Source of the DNA: Fidelibacterota bacterium
GTDB taxonomy: Bacteria > Fidelibacterota > UBA8477
DNA: 41,671 bases
Direction of reading: 5' to 3'
NCBI GenBank assembly: GCA_021734045.1
Contig: JAIPJR010000012.1
Location: 1-41,671, forward strand
Part shown: positions 25,264 to 32,787 of the stretch, piece by piece
Position numbering within the stretch: the stretch's first letter is position 1
Layout: every line of letters begins with the position of its first letter
Made by a program: the position numbers and the translations under genes
Notes under the pieces: model-generated
What the model saw: only the letters and a program-made list of their open reading frames with translations
The model's database searches: none
What the model was told of the DNA's origin: nothing

Positions 25264-25419
25264 TCATCGTCGCGGACAGAGCGTTCTGCTCAGCGTGACA
25301 GCCAGGGTGTTTTCAACCGCTATAACATCGTGCTTTGAGAATGGGGCGTCCAGCGGTCTGGTTAAGAAGGCCTTAAGCTCCTTCTGTGTCAATAAAAGGA
25401 CAGAATCAAACTGCTTCAT
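25264..25419 (-). CDS. Possible 51-residue protein (unsupported by a clear ribosome site)
   Basis: A frame with ATG start and TGA stop encodes a peptide starting MKQFDSVLLLTQKELKAFL and ending LSRTLCPRR. It is amphipathic, with a regular heptad feel early on. There is no clear Shine-Dalgarno sequence, and the hairpin CCCGC-GCGGG sits just before the start. I do not recognise it. It may be a chance frame or the remnant of a degraded gene. Confidence 0.25.
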   Translation of the reverse strand: MKQFDSVLLLTQKELKAFLTRPLDAPFSKHDVIAVENTLAVTLSRTLCPRR

Positions 25420-25500
25420 AGACCCGCTCTGCGGGGCGGAAATTACTAATCCGTAAAATAATAAATGGGCTTCAGCCCCTCAGAATAGAGGGGGAAAATC

Positions 25501-26298
25501 TCAGGACCCGCCGCTAAATGTTCCCTTATTAAACGGTCTGGCTGCCTTAGCGCCAATCCAATCAAAGAGAAAATTGGGAATATGACGTAACAACCAGCCT
25601 GTAACGGCCATGCGTTTGGGAAACGTGTAGCGTTTACGACGCCGGATGATGGCCTGGTACATTCGATTCCCCGCATCCTCTAATTCCAGCAAGAATGGCA
25701 TGGGAAAATGGTTGTTGTCCGTGAGGGGCGTTTTCACAAATCCGGGACGGATATCGGTGACCCATAAGCCATATCCGGAGACCGAGATACGTAGCGCTTC
25801 CAGATAGGTAATCAGTCCAGCTTTGGTGGCGCTGTACACACTACTTTTGGGCAGTCCGCGAAATCCCGCCACGCTGGAAATCCCAACCAGATGGCCATGC
25901 CCCTGCTCAATCATTTTCCGGGTAAAAAACTCCAGTGTGAGAATGGCACCGCGTAAGTTCAAATCAATCACCGTCCTCGCCGTGGACCAGTTTTGCTCAC
26001 CCGGGTAACGCAGATTGCCGCTCCAGCCCGCATTAGCCACCACCAGATCGATTCCTGCAGACTCGGTCCAAATTTTTTCACACGCCCCCTGCAATTCATC
26101 CAGTCGTGTCACATCACAGAGAACAGGATGGCCGTTTCCTCCCAACGCCTGGATTTCGTCTGCCACATCCTTCAGCTTATCGGCCGATCGAGCCAGCAGC
26201 CAGATTTGAGCATTGTCCCGGCGGGCAAATTCCAGAGCCAATTGTTTTCCCAAACCCGTGCTGGCCCCGGTTATAAGGATTTTCTGGTAGTGACTCAT
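25501..26298 (-). CDS. Short-chain dehydrogenase/reductase (SDR)
   Basis: The product has 265 residues. The cofactor site is TGASTGLG (residues 10-17), followed by NAGWSG, the catalytic Ser in ISSVAGFRG and YSATK, the Tyr/Lys pair. The dinucleotide-binding Arg in LLARSADK suggests a preference for NADPH. The C-terminal region (PFLLELEDAGNRMYQAIIRRRKRYTFPKR, with a hydrophobic WLLRHIPNFLFDW tail) resembles SDRs that act on lipids or membrane-associated substrates. It is cytoplasmic and transcribed after hemL across a 239-base gap, so it may have its own promoter. The substrate is unknown. Confidence 0.85.
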   Translation of the reverse strand: MSHYQKILITGASTGLGKQLALEFARRDNAQIWLLARSADKLKDVADEIQALGGNGHPVLCDVTRLDELQGACEKIWTESAGIDLVVANAGWSGNLRYPGEQNWSTARTVIDLNLRGAILTLEFFTRKMIEQGHGHLVGISSVAGFRGLPKSSVYSATKAGLITYLEALRISVSGYGLWVTDIRPGFVKTPLTDNNHFPMPFLLELEDAGNRMYQAIIRRRKRYTFPKRMAVTGWLLRHIPNFLFDWIGAKAARPFNKGTFSGGS

Positions 26299-26447
26299 CG
26301 TGCTAACATTCCTTTGTGGGTTGAGAAGCTGAAAATCAGCGCATCAGGGAAAAATTACGCGCATGTCAGTCTGAGGCACCGACTTTAGTCAGTGATCGAA
26401 GATGATATTACCCTAAAAATTATCAGTCGATACCCGTGTATTTCAAG

Positions 26448-26488
26448 CCTCGGCGGCCCTTCGACCATGCTCAGGGAGACCGCCGAGG
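26448..26488. repeat. Long palindromic hairpin between hemL and the SDR gene
   Basis: CCTCGGCGG (26448-26456) pairs perfectly with CCGCCGAGG (26480-26488), and inside it CCCT (26457-26460) pairs with AGGG (26473-26476). The loop CCCTTCGACCATGCTCAGGG resembles a palindrome I remember as dispersed in many bacterial genomes. Neither strand has a T-run directly after the stem, so it is more likely a REP-like repeat than a terminator. Confidence 0.5.
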
Positions 26489-26537
26489 AGCTTCTTGTGC
26501 TTACTCTTGCTCTTTTTCTCATTTTTTCTTCTTTCCC

Positions 26538-27824
26538 CTAAAAAACCTCCCCCAGCACCGCTTCCGCTTTCGCCAGGGTTTCGTCTAAAATTTCAATCGT
26601 ATGTGCCAGCGACATAAATCCCGCTTCATACTGACTGGGTGCCAGGTAAACACCCTCTTCCAGCATGCCGTTGAACCAGCGGTTGAATTTCTCAATATCA
26701 CATTTGGCCACATCCAGCGTATTACGAATGGCATTCTCCGAGAAAAAGAGCGTAAACATACTTCCCACACGATGCTGGGTCAGTGGATAGCCATTTTTAT
26801 CAATGATTTTCTGTAAACCAGTAGCCCAGTGTTTGCTTAAAGATTCCAGCTTTTCATAAGCCAGCTTATCCAGGCGCTTCAGTGTCTCAATTCCCGCTGT
26901 CACGGCAACCGGATTTCCACTCAGTGTCCCCGCCTGGTAAACGGGTCCCGAGGGTGAGACCTGTTCCATAAATTCCCGCTTACCACCAAACGCACCAATG
27001 GGCATGCCGCCACCAATGACTTTCCCAAAGGTGAGTAAATCAGCATCCACACCGTACAGCTCATTAGCGCCACCCCGCGTAACCCGAAAACCGGTCATGA
27101 CTTCGTCCAGAACCAGCAAAGCCCCCTTTTCTGAGCATAATTTCCGCAGATGTTGGAGAAAATCATCCTGGGGCGGAATGCAGCCGGTGTTGCCATTAAC
27201 GGGTTCCACAACGACACAGGCGATCTGGCCGGGATTTTTTTCAAATAATGCCTGCACTGTTTCAATGTCATTGAATTGCGCCAGCAATGTATCAGCAGCG
27301 GTACCTTTGGTCACACCGGGCGAGTTGGGTTCACCCAGGGTCAGAGCACCTGAACCGGCGGCAATAAGGAAAGAATCACTATGGCCGTGATAACAACCGT
27401 CAAATTTAATTATTTTATCCCGTCCGGTGACACCTCTGGCTAACCGAACCGCGCTCATGGTGGCTTCGGTCCCGCTGTTTACCAGCCGAACCATCTCCGC
27501 CGAGGGCACCCGGTCTACTATCATCTCCGCCAGTCCGATTTCCAACGCCGTCGGCGCACCAAAACTGGTGCCCTGCTGGGCAATTTTCTGGATTGCCGCT
27601 ACGATTTCCGGGTGGGCATGTCCCAAAATTAACGGTCCCCAGGAGCCCACAAAATCCACATAACGATTCCCATCCGCATCAAAAATGTAGGGACCGCGTC
27701 CTTTGGTGATGAATGGCGGCGTCCCACCGACGCCTTTGAATGCCCGTACCGGTGAATTCACCCCGCCGGGAATCGTTTGCTGCGCCCGGTTAAATAGTGT
27801 TTCGCTCTTGTCTAATCTCAATTG
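26538..27824 (-). CDS. hemL: Glutamate-1-semialdehyde 2,1-aminomutase
   Basis: The product has 428 residues, the usual length, from the ATG at 27824 behind AAGGACAG; an upstream in-frame TTG at 27860 is not needed. The sequence is canonical: SPVRAFKGVGG, VDFVGSWGPLILGHAHP, VNSGTEATMSAVRLARG, CYHGHSDSFLIAAGSG, LDEVMTGFR and LLTFGKVIGGGMPIGAFGG, with the PLP Lys at about residue 265. It converts glutamate-1-semialdehyde to 5-aminolevulinate, so the organism uses the C5 pathway to tetrapyrroles. It lies 66 bases after the WaaA-like gene and could be read from the glycan operon; no other heme gene is nearby. Confidence 0.97.
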   Translation of the reverse strand, partial: QLRLDKSETLFNRAQQTIPGGVNSPVRAFKGVGGTPPFITKGRGPYIFDADGNRYVDFVGSWGPLILGHAHPEIVAAIQKIAQQGTSFGAPTALEIGLAEMIVDRVPSAEMVRLVNSGTEATMSAVRLARGVTGRDKIIKFDGCYHGHSDSFLIAAGSGALTLGEPNSPGVTKGTAADTLLAQFNDIETVQALFEKNPGQIACVVVEPVNGNTGCIPPQDDFLQHLRKLCSEKGALLVLDEVMTGFRVTRGGANELYGVDADLLTFGKVIGGGMPIGAFGGKREFMEQVSPSGPVYQAGTLSGNPVAVTAGIETLKRLDKLAYEKLESLSKHWATGLQKIIDKNGYPLTQHRVGSMFTLFFSENAIRNTLDVAKCDIEKFNRWFNGMLEEGVYLAPSQYEAGFMSLAHTIEILDETLAKAEAVLGEVF

Positions 27825-27890
27825 CATGATCTGTCCTTGTTTGTTTTGAATCCGGCGCAAGTCTAATCCACTCCCGCGGCAGTGGCAAGC

Positions 27891-29189
27891 TTAGAAGCGG
27901 TTTTTACGGTGTCCGGCGCTGTAGAGATAAGCTTGCAACGCCGCTAAAATCCGGTCAGTTGCGCCCAGATAGATGTGGGTAAAGGTCTCCAGTGCCGTGC
28001 GCTTTTGTGCCAGTACTGCCGGGTCATTCACAAAATGCAAAAAACGGGTTAAATCCCCTGAGGAGTAAACCACAGTGGAAATTCCCAGATTCACCAGCTC
28101 AATGGCTTCATCCAGCAAATCATAAGCAGGACCATGCGCCGCCGGCACACCATAAATGGCGGGTTCTGTCACAGAATGCACACCGGTGGAAAACCCGGCA
28201 CCCACGTAAGCCAGGTGAGCGTGTTTATACAAATCCGCCAGATTCCCCATGTTATTCCATATCAAAACCGGCTCACCGGCATAGGCTGATATTTCGGTGT
28301 ATCGGGCGCTTTTCACATTTTGCCGGAAAAAACTCACCTCCCAGGGAACCAGCTCCCGTTCGCCCACCTCGTGGGGCACCACCACATGCAGCACGCCATC
28401 ATTATCGCGCACACTCGTACCAATGGCAGTACTGACAATATCCAAATCCGACGCCACCACGCTTCCATAAATCACGACCTTCCGATCACGGATTACGGAC
28501 GGCGAAAACCAAATCTGCTGATTCTGCTCAGCTCGTTCCCACACCTGATCAAAACGGGTATCGCCCACTACCCCGATTGGTCCGCTATACAATTGGCGCA
28601 GATTGTCCGCCAATCGCTCGGTTCCGGTAAAAATATGATCAATCTGATTGAATAGAATCCGGTTCATGCGCTTCCAGACCGGGCGAAGTCGCTTCGAGCT
28701 TCCGTAGAGATTGGCATTAATGAGAATAGATGGAATTTTTTCACGCTTTAATGTGCGCAGCAGATTGGGCCACAGATCGTGGCGAGTGTTGATAAATATA
28801 GTTGGCTGCAAACGGCGTACGAAACGGCTCACCCGCCACGGCAGATCCCAGGGCAGATACAGGATGGCATCAAACCGTTTGTCGGTGAAAATTTTCAGAT
28901 AAATCGTGGGTGAAGTGACTGTCTGAACCAGGTGGTAACGCTCATCACCGGCCAGGCGGCTGATGAGGGGCTTCATTTGCTCGAATTCACCGGCGGAGGC
29001 AGCATGGAGCCAGATTACTGACCTGCCTGACACGCGGCGGGCATTAAAACGAGACAGATTTTCCCTGATTTCCCGCTGACCGGACAGGCCGTCTCTGAGT
29101 TTTACATTTAAAAAACTTACTACCCAGAAAACCGGGTAGGCAAAAACAAGCACCAGATTATAGGCGATATAAAAGAGTCGGTTTTGCAT
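27891..29189 (-). CDS. WaaA/KdtA-like 3-deoxy-ulosonic acid transferase
   Basis: The product has 432 residues from the ATG at 29189. It has an N-terminal membrane anchor (FYIAYNLVLVFAYPVFWVVSFLN) and the WaaA acceptor/catalytic block WLHAASAGEFEQ, where the Glu (about residue 64) is the general base. A GT-B donor domain follows, with GDTRFD, the late YVGAGFSTGVHSVTEPAIYGVPAAHGP, and Pro/Gly blocks typical of CMP-Kdo transferases. Where classical enzymes have an ETELWPN-like stretch, this one reads NTRHDLWPN (about residues 132-140). It transfers a CMP-activated Kdo or related acid onto lipid A on the inner face of the membrane. The operon carries NeuB/NeuA-type rather than KdsA/KdsB-type genes, so the donor may be a nonulosonic acid. 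Confidence 0.85.
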   Translation of the reverse strand: MQNRLFYIAYNLVLVFAYPVFWVVSFLNVKLRDGLSGQREIRENLSRFNARRVSGRSVIWLHAASAGEFEQMKPLISRLAGDERYHLVQTVTSPTIYLKIFTDKRFDAILYLPWDLPWRVSRFVRRLQPTIFINTRHDLWPNLLRTLKREKIPSILINANLYGSSKRLRPVWKRMNRILFNQIDHIFTGTERLADNLRQLYSGPIGVVGDTRFDQVWERAEQNQQIWFSPSVIRDRKVVIYGSVVASDLDIVSTAIGTSVRDNDGVLHVVVPHEVGERELVPWEVSFFRQNVKSARYTEISAYAGEPVLIWNNMGNLADLYKHAHLAYVGAGFSTGVHSVTEPAIYGVPAAHGPAYDLLDEAIELVNLGISTVVYSSGDLTRFLHFVNDPAVLAQKRTALETFTHIYLGATDRILAALQAYLYSAGHRKNRF

Positions 29190-29212
29190 GGTGACAGCAG
29201 CCCGCGGATTGG

Positions 29213-29725
29213 TCAGGGAAGTGTGTTCTCCCAATTCCGGGCCAGTAAAATCAAATCAGCCAATTCCCGGAACGCACCTTCTCCACCCCGCCGGGTAAGC
29301 AAAATATGGGGCTTCAGCTGGGAAAATGCCGGCGTGTTCGCCGGTGCGGCGCTGAGTCCCGCCACCTGCATGGGTGCATAATCATTCACATCATCACCGA
29401 TATAGGCCACTTCTTCAGGGGAAAGATTCTGTCGTTCCAAGATTTCTTCAAATACGGACAACTTGTCATGAATCCCCAGATGACACGCTTCTATCTTCAA
29501 CTTTTTGGCCCGCTGCGCCACAATGGGCGAATCTTCACCGGTGATAATGGCGGTTTCAATCCCCGCCTGCCGCAACAGATGCACGGCCATACCATCGTAA
29601 TAAGAAAATCCTTTGGTCAACTCTCCGTCAGCGGAGTAGTAGATTTTCCCGTCGGTCCAAACGCCGTCGATATCAGTAATGATGAGCTTGATTTTACGAG
29701 CTTTGGTGAGAATTTCAGTGTTCAT
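29213..29725 (-). CDS. KdsC-type HAD phosphatase (3-deoxy-ulosonate phosphate phosphatase)
   Basis: The product has 170 residues. DIDGVWTDGKIYY (D18, D20) is the KdsC motif I, followed by ITGEDS (motif II) and GDDVNDYAPM (motif IV). The enzyme has no cap, as in the tetrameric C0 HAD group. KdsC removes phosphate from Kdo-8-phosphate, and close homologues do the same for the 9-phosphates of KDN or N-acetylneuraminate. AGGACC lies before the ATG. It comes after the S23-like gene and the NeuB-like synthase and before the WaaA-like gene, 24 bases from that gene's start. Here the NeuB/NeuA neighbours favour a nonulosonate-9-phosphate substrate, but Kdo-8-phosphate is not excluded. Confidence 0.85.
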   Translation of the reverse strand: MNTEILTKARKIKLIITDIDGVWTDGKIYYSADGELTKGFSYYDGMAVHLLRQAGIETAIITGEDSPIVAQRAKKLKIEACHLGIHDKLSVFEEILERQNLSPEEVAYIGDDVNDYAPMQVAGLSAAPANTPAFSQLKPHILLTRRGGEGAFRELADLILLARNWENTLP

Positions 29726-29802
29726 AGGGGTCCTGTAAAATTTCGAGAAAGAAGAAAGAGTAAAGAGTAAATCTCATAACAATTGGTCGCATTAATTTAC
29801 AT

Positions 29803-30210
29803 CTAACTTTCGCCTTCAATTTCGTACTCGGGCTTATCTTCTTTAATCTGGGTTGATAAGTTTGTGACCAGGCGGGAAAGCATTTTGACAATCTCTATCA
29901 GGAGGGACTTCCCAGCTGTCGTGCTCTCGCTTTTTAATTTCCCTGTAGCATAGAGGGCATCTGAGCAAGCCGCACACTCAAGCGCAGATCCACGCGCAAT
30001 TTCAAAATATCGGTGCCGGTCTTTTAAAGAACTTTTCCCATTCCTTTCAGCAATATTCAAGGGGATAGAGATTGCGGCCCGGTCAAGTTGGCTATATACA
30101 TCTTTAAAGGATTTGGAAAATGTTACTACCTTTGATCTCCACTCAATAAACCCAATTGCTGCCTGATATACCTTCAGTTTTTCGTGATCAAATTCCGGTA
30201 ATTTCGTCAA
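29803..30210 (-). CDS. S23-type four-helix-bundle protein (23S rRNA intervening-sequence/Avd-like fold)
   Basis: The product has about 135 residues if it starts at the TTG at 30210, behind GAGGAAAGA; the open frame reaches a TTG at 30252 inside the neuB-like stop. The core FDHEKLKVYQAAIGFIEWRSKVV, AAISIPLNIAERNGKSSLKDRHRYFEIARGSALECAACSDAL and IVKMLSRLVTNL is the four-helix-bundle family found in rRNA intervening sequences and as free-standing genes; Avd of diversity-generating retroelements shares the fold. Its role is unknown, perhaps nucleic-acid binding. It sits inside a sugar operon between neuB-like and kdsC-like genes, flanked by purine-rich tracts in opposite orientations, and looks like an inserted gene. 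Confidence 0.8.
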   Translation of the reverse strand: MTKLPEFDHEKLKVYQAAIGFIEWRSKVVTFSKSFKDVYSQLDRAAISIPLNIAERNGKSSLKDRHRYFEIARGSALECAACSDALYATGKLKSESTTAGKSLLIEIVKMLSRLVTNLSTQIKEDKPEYEIEGES

Positions 30211-30241
30211 CTTCTTTCCTCTTTCCTCTTCTTCTAAAGCT

Positions 30242-31291
30242 TCACCACTCAATATCCTCTTCCCGAATCACCACATCCGCCGCCAAGTCAATTTTAACCG
30301 TTTTACCCAATACCTGGGCAAGACGCGCCGGGGAAATGCCCGTGCCCGGTCCTTTGGTGGTAAGCATGTCTCGGGTGATGGGCGTGCCTCTGGGAATCGC
30401 GGTAGCGGAAACCACCGACTTGGCCAACTTGCGGAAAAAGGGTTTCTCAGATTCCTGAACCCGCTTTTCCCCATCACCTAATGACTCCTCAATGTGACGA
30501 ATATCCCGGATGAGCTTGGCGAGTCCACCCGGTTCCAGCGAAGCCGCATGGTCGCCACCCTTCATGGTACGGTCCAGCGTGAAATGCCGCTCCACAATTT
30601 TGGCACCCAGCGCCACCGCCGCTTCCGAAATGGCAATTCCCAATTCATGTCCTGAATACCCGATTACCATCTCCGGGAAAGTCTTGCGATACAGATCCAT
30701 CACCCGCAGGTTGATCTCATCAAATTTGGACGGATAGGTGGAGGTGCACTGAAGAATGGCCACCTGGTCAGTGTACTTTTTTACCAGGGCAACCGCCTGT
30801 TTGACCATGTCCAGGTTCGCCATTCCGGTGGAAAGAATAATGGGTTTCCCCATTTTTGCCGTATGCTCAAGCAGAGGTAGATTAGTCAAATCAGCCGAAG
30901 CCATCTTGAAAAAGGCTACTGGCAGTTCGTCCAGAAAATCCACACTTTCCTCATCCCAGCCCGACGCTGCAAAATCCACATTCATTTCATTCGCGAAGGA
31001 TAACAACTCCCGGTAATCCGCCTCGCTCAACTCCAGCGCTCGTTTATGTTCACCATATGTTTTGCCGAACGAATTGGGGTTTTCATAAGGCATTTCCAGC
31101 CCCTCACGGGTGAGAATGCGGTCCACATTGCGCTTCTGGAATTTCACCGCATCGGCACCGGCCTGCGCCGCTTCGTAAATAAGTTCCCGGGCAATTTTCA
31201 CATCACCCTGGTGATTAATGCCAATCTCCGCGATGATATAAGCCGGGTTCCCATCGCCTGCGGTTTTACTGCCTAACTTAAGTCCGGGCAT
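30242..31291 (-). CDS. neuB: NeuB-family N-acetylneuraminate (nonulosonate) synthase
   Basis: The product has 349 residues, with AAAGGAAT before the ATG. The TIM-barrel half carries AYIIAEIGINHQGDVKIA, GADAVKFQKRN, GYSGHELGIAISEAAVALGAKIVERHFTLDR and the MKGGDHAASLEP metal/substrate motif. The C-terminal SAF (antifreeze-like) domain begins near SVVSATAIPRGTPITRDMLTTK. NeuB enzymes condense phosphoenolpyruvate with N-acetylmannosamine or a derivative (or its 6-phosphate) to make sialic, legionaminic, pseudaminic or KDN-type acids. The adjacent KdsC-like phosphatase favours a 9-phosphate route. No NeuC epimerase or PseB/LegB-type gene is in the window, so the sugar precursor is made elsewhere. 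Confidence 0.93.
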   Translation of the reverse strand: MPGLKLGSKTAGDGNPAYIIAEIGINHQGDVKIARELIYEAAQAGADAVKFQKRNVDRILTREGLEMPYENPNSFGKTYGEHKRALELSEADYRELLSFANEMNVDFAASGWDEESVDFLDELPVAFFKMASADLTNLPLLEHTAKMGKPIILSTGMANLDMVKQAVALVKKYTDQVAILQCTSTYPSKFDEINLRVMDLYRKTFPEMVIGYSGHELGIAISEAAVALGAKIVERHFTLDRTMKGGDHAASLEPGGLAKLIRDIRHIEESLGDGEKRVQESEKPFFRKLAKSVVSATAIPRGTPITRDMLTTKGPGTGISPARLAQVLGKTVKIDLAADVVIREEDIEW

Positions 31292-31312
31292 ACAATAATT
31301 CCTTTGAATCCA

Positions 31313-32026
31313 TTATTTATGGTTGACTTGATTTGATTTTGCCATGCGCTCTAATATCTCAAAATCCAAGGGTGTGTCAATCTCCATACTATACCATTCC
31401 GGAAAGACAACATAACCGATTTTCCCGCCCAGACGATTCCCGATTTTCAAAAAATGCTGCCGCGTGAAAATGTACAGTGAGCCGTTTTCCACATAGCGAA
31501 TCTCATCAAGTTGCATGTCCTGCCGCCGCGGGCGCCGCAAAAAATCATACTCCGCTTCCGCAATATCACCTCGGGTACGCCAGAAAAACCGGTGGGTGGG
31601 TGAAAGACTGAGCAGACTGTCAAACCCCCCTTTGTCAAAATGGGTAATTGCTTCGTCCAGTGAATTTTCCGGCCGCAGTGGACTGGTAGCCTGGAGCAGC
31701 ACAACCTTCTCCGGTTGAACCCCCTGCCCTTCCAGCCATTCCAGTGCGTGGGAAATGGCGCTCTCAGTACTCGCCGTATCACCCGCCAGCAATTCAGGCC
31801 GTGGAATCACCCCGGCACCAAATTCCCGGGCAACTGCAGCGATTTCATCATCTTCGGTGGAAACCAACACCTGATCTACATGGCCAGCACTCAGTGCGTA
31901 GGTAATCGACCAGGCGATTAAGGGTTTGCCGTTGAATAACTTAATGTTTTTCCCGGGAATACCTTTTGAACCACCCCGGGCGGGAATGATGGCGATGGTT
32001 TTTACGGATGGATTTTCAAGAGTCAT
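31313..32026 (-). CDS. neuA: CMP-nonulosonate (N-acylneuraminate) cytidylyltransferase
   Basis: The product has 237 residues. The nucleotide motif IIPARGGSKGIPGKNIK (R17, K21) and LLQATSPLRPENSLDEAI, plus the late MEIDTPLDFEI, are diagnostic of the NeuA/KdsB-like CMP-sugar synthetases, nearer to NeuA. The gene overlaps the preceding one as ATGA, so translation is coupled. It activates the acid made by the NeuB-like enzyme for transfer, probably to the WaaA-like transferase encoded downstream. The family is firm; the exact acid is not known. Confidence 0.92.
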   Translation of the reverse strand: MTLENPSVKTIAIIPARGGSKGIPGKNIKLFNGKPLIAWSITYALSAGHVDQVLVSTEDDEIAAVAREFGAGVIPRPELLAGDTASTESAISHALEWLEGQGVQPEKVVLLQATSPLRPENSLDEAITHFDKGGFDSLLSLSPTHRFFWRTRGDIAEAEYDFLRRPRRQDMQLDEIRYVENGSLYIFTRQHFLKIGNRLGGKIGYVVFPEWYSMEIDTPLDFEILERMAKSNQVNHK

Positions 32027-32787
32027 TTCGCAGCGTGCTCCCGGTAGAATTTACGCAAATGTCCGCGCGATTGGTAATCATCAGCCCAGGAATCCAGTGT
32101 GGAACCCAGATCAATCCCAATTCCGCCGGTGGATTTGATATGATGACAAAAGGGTTTGGCATAAATCCCTGCTCCCACGAACCACACATCAACATCGTCA
32201 TTATGGGCGTCTATCTGTGTCAGGATGTTCAGAAACCGCTGTTGCGTCATTATCTGCACCCGTGAGCGGCGTTTTGGGATTTCGGTCTGAAACACGACCT
32301 TCGAATCGAACCGCGCAAAAAATGCGTCCAGGTTTCGATGGGTAATCAGACCAACTCGCCGGCCGGCAATCAACTTTTCTGCCTCTGGATTCACCAGGTT
32401 GGATCGAGCGGGATATTTGATGAAATCCATGTGAAAATTCATGTCACAATATACCAGCCCTTCCAGCCTAAAATTACGCAATATCTCCTCTTCCTGCGAC
32501 CACAGTCCGTGCCTGTGCTCCGGCTTGCTGATGCCCAGATAATCTGCCAGCTGGAAAGCCAGAATTAGTTGCGACCTTAGAAATAGGTGAAACCGAAATT
32601 GCCAGGGATAAACATTATAGTGGTACATTTTTTTGTAATACCACCGGGTGGGTATAGAAGGAATCACGCCATAGCCAAGCACCACATTTTCACCGTCACT
32701 TTTCCGAATAATACTGGTGGGTACCCGCCGGGTTACACGATCACTCAGTGCGGAAATGAGTTCATTGGTCGTCAGTATTTCAGACAC
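32023..32787 (-). CDS. Putative GT-D-fold glycosyltransferase
   Basis: The product has 254 residues, starting at a GTG that overlaps the stop of the GT2 gene by eight bases. The N-terminal VPTSIIRKSDGENVVLGYG and the C-terminal VDVWFVGAGIYAKPFCHHIKSTGGIGIDLGSTLDSW resemble the GT-D (DUF1792-like) family, in which the DGE acidic pair and the Gly-rich donor end are conserved. No signal or membrane segment is present. It probably adds a sugar to a lipid-linked or lipid A-linked glycan. The family call rests on short motifs and is moderate. Confidence 0.6.
   Translation of the reverse strand: MSEILTTNELISALSDRVTRRVPTSIIRKSDGENVVLGYGVIPSIPTRWYYKKMYHYNVYPWQFRFHLFLRSQLILAFQLADYLGISKPEHRHGLWSQEEEILRNFRLEGLVYCDMNFHMDFIKYPARSNLVNPEAEKLIAGRRVGLITHRNLDAFFARFDSKVVFQTEIPKRRSRVQIMTQQRFLNILTQIDAHNDDVDVWFVGAGIYAKPFCHHIKSTGGIGIDLGSTLDSWADDYQSRGHLRKFYREHAAK

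Larger units (their letters stand above)
25058..25500. other. Gene-poor region (443 bases) with palindromes and one possible small ORF
   Basis: It lies upstream of the secreted-protein gene and downstream of the SDR gene on the same strand. It holds a perfect AATAATT-GT-AATTATT palindrome (25149-25164), a CCCGC-TCT-GCGGG hairpin (25423-25435) and a GGGCT-TC-AGCCC hairpin (25467-25478). On the minus strand the second of these is followed by ATTTATTATTTTA and could end the SDR transcript. A 51-codon frame (25264-25419, minus) is listed separately. I see no recognisable gene here. Confidence 0.5.

Noticed and set aside
25238-25456. A plus-strand frame of about 72 codons in the gap near 25300
   Set aside because: It covers the hairpins, has no ribosome site and matches no known protein pattern; the minus-strand frame is a slightly better candidate.
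26299-26537. A short coding frame in the gap after hemL (about 45 codons, Arg/Ser-rich, minus strand)
   Set aside because: It runs straight through the palindrome, has no ribosome site and its composition is not protein-like.
29803-30210. A diversity-generating retroelement, because the S23 fold resembles Avd
   Set aside because: No reverse transcriptase, template repeat or variable repeat is present, and the neighbouring genes are sugar enzymes.
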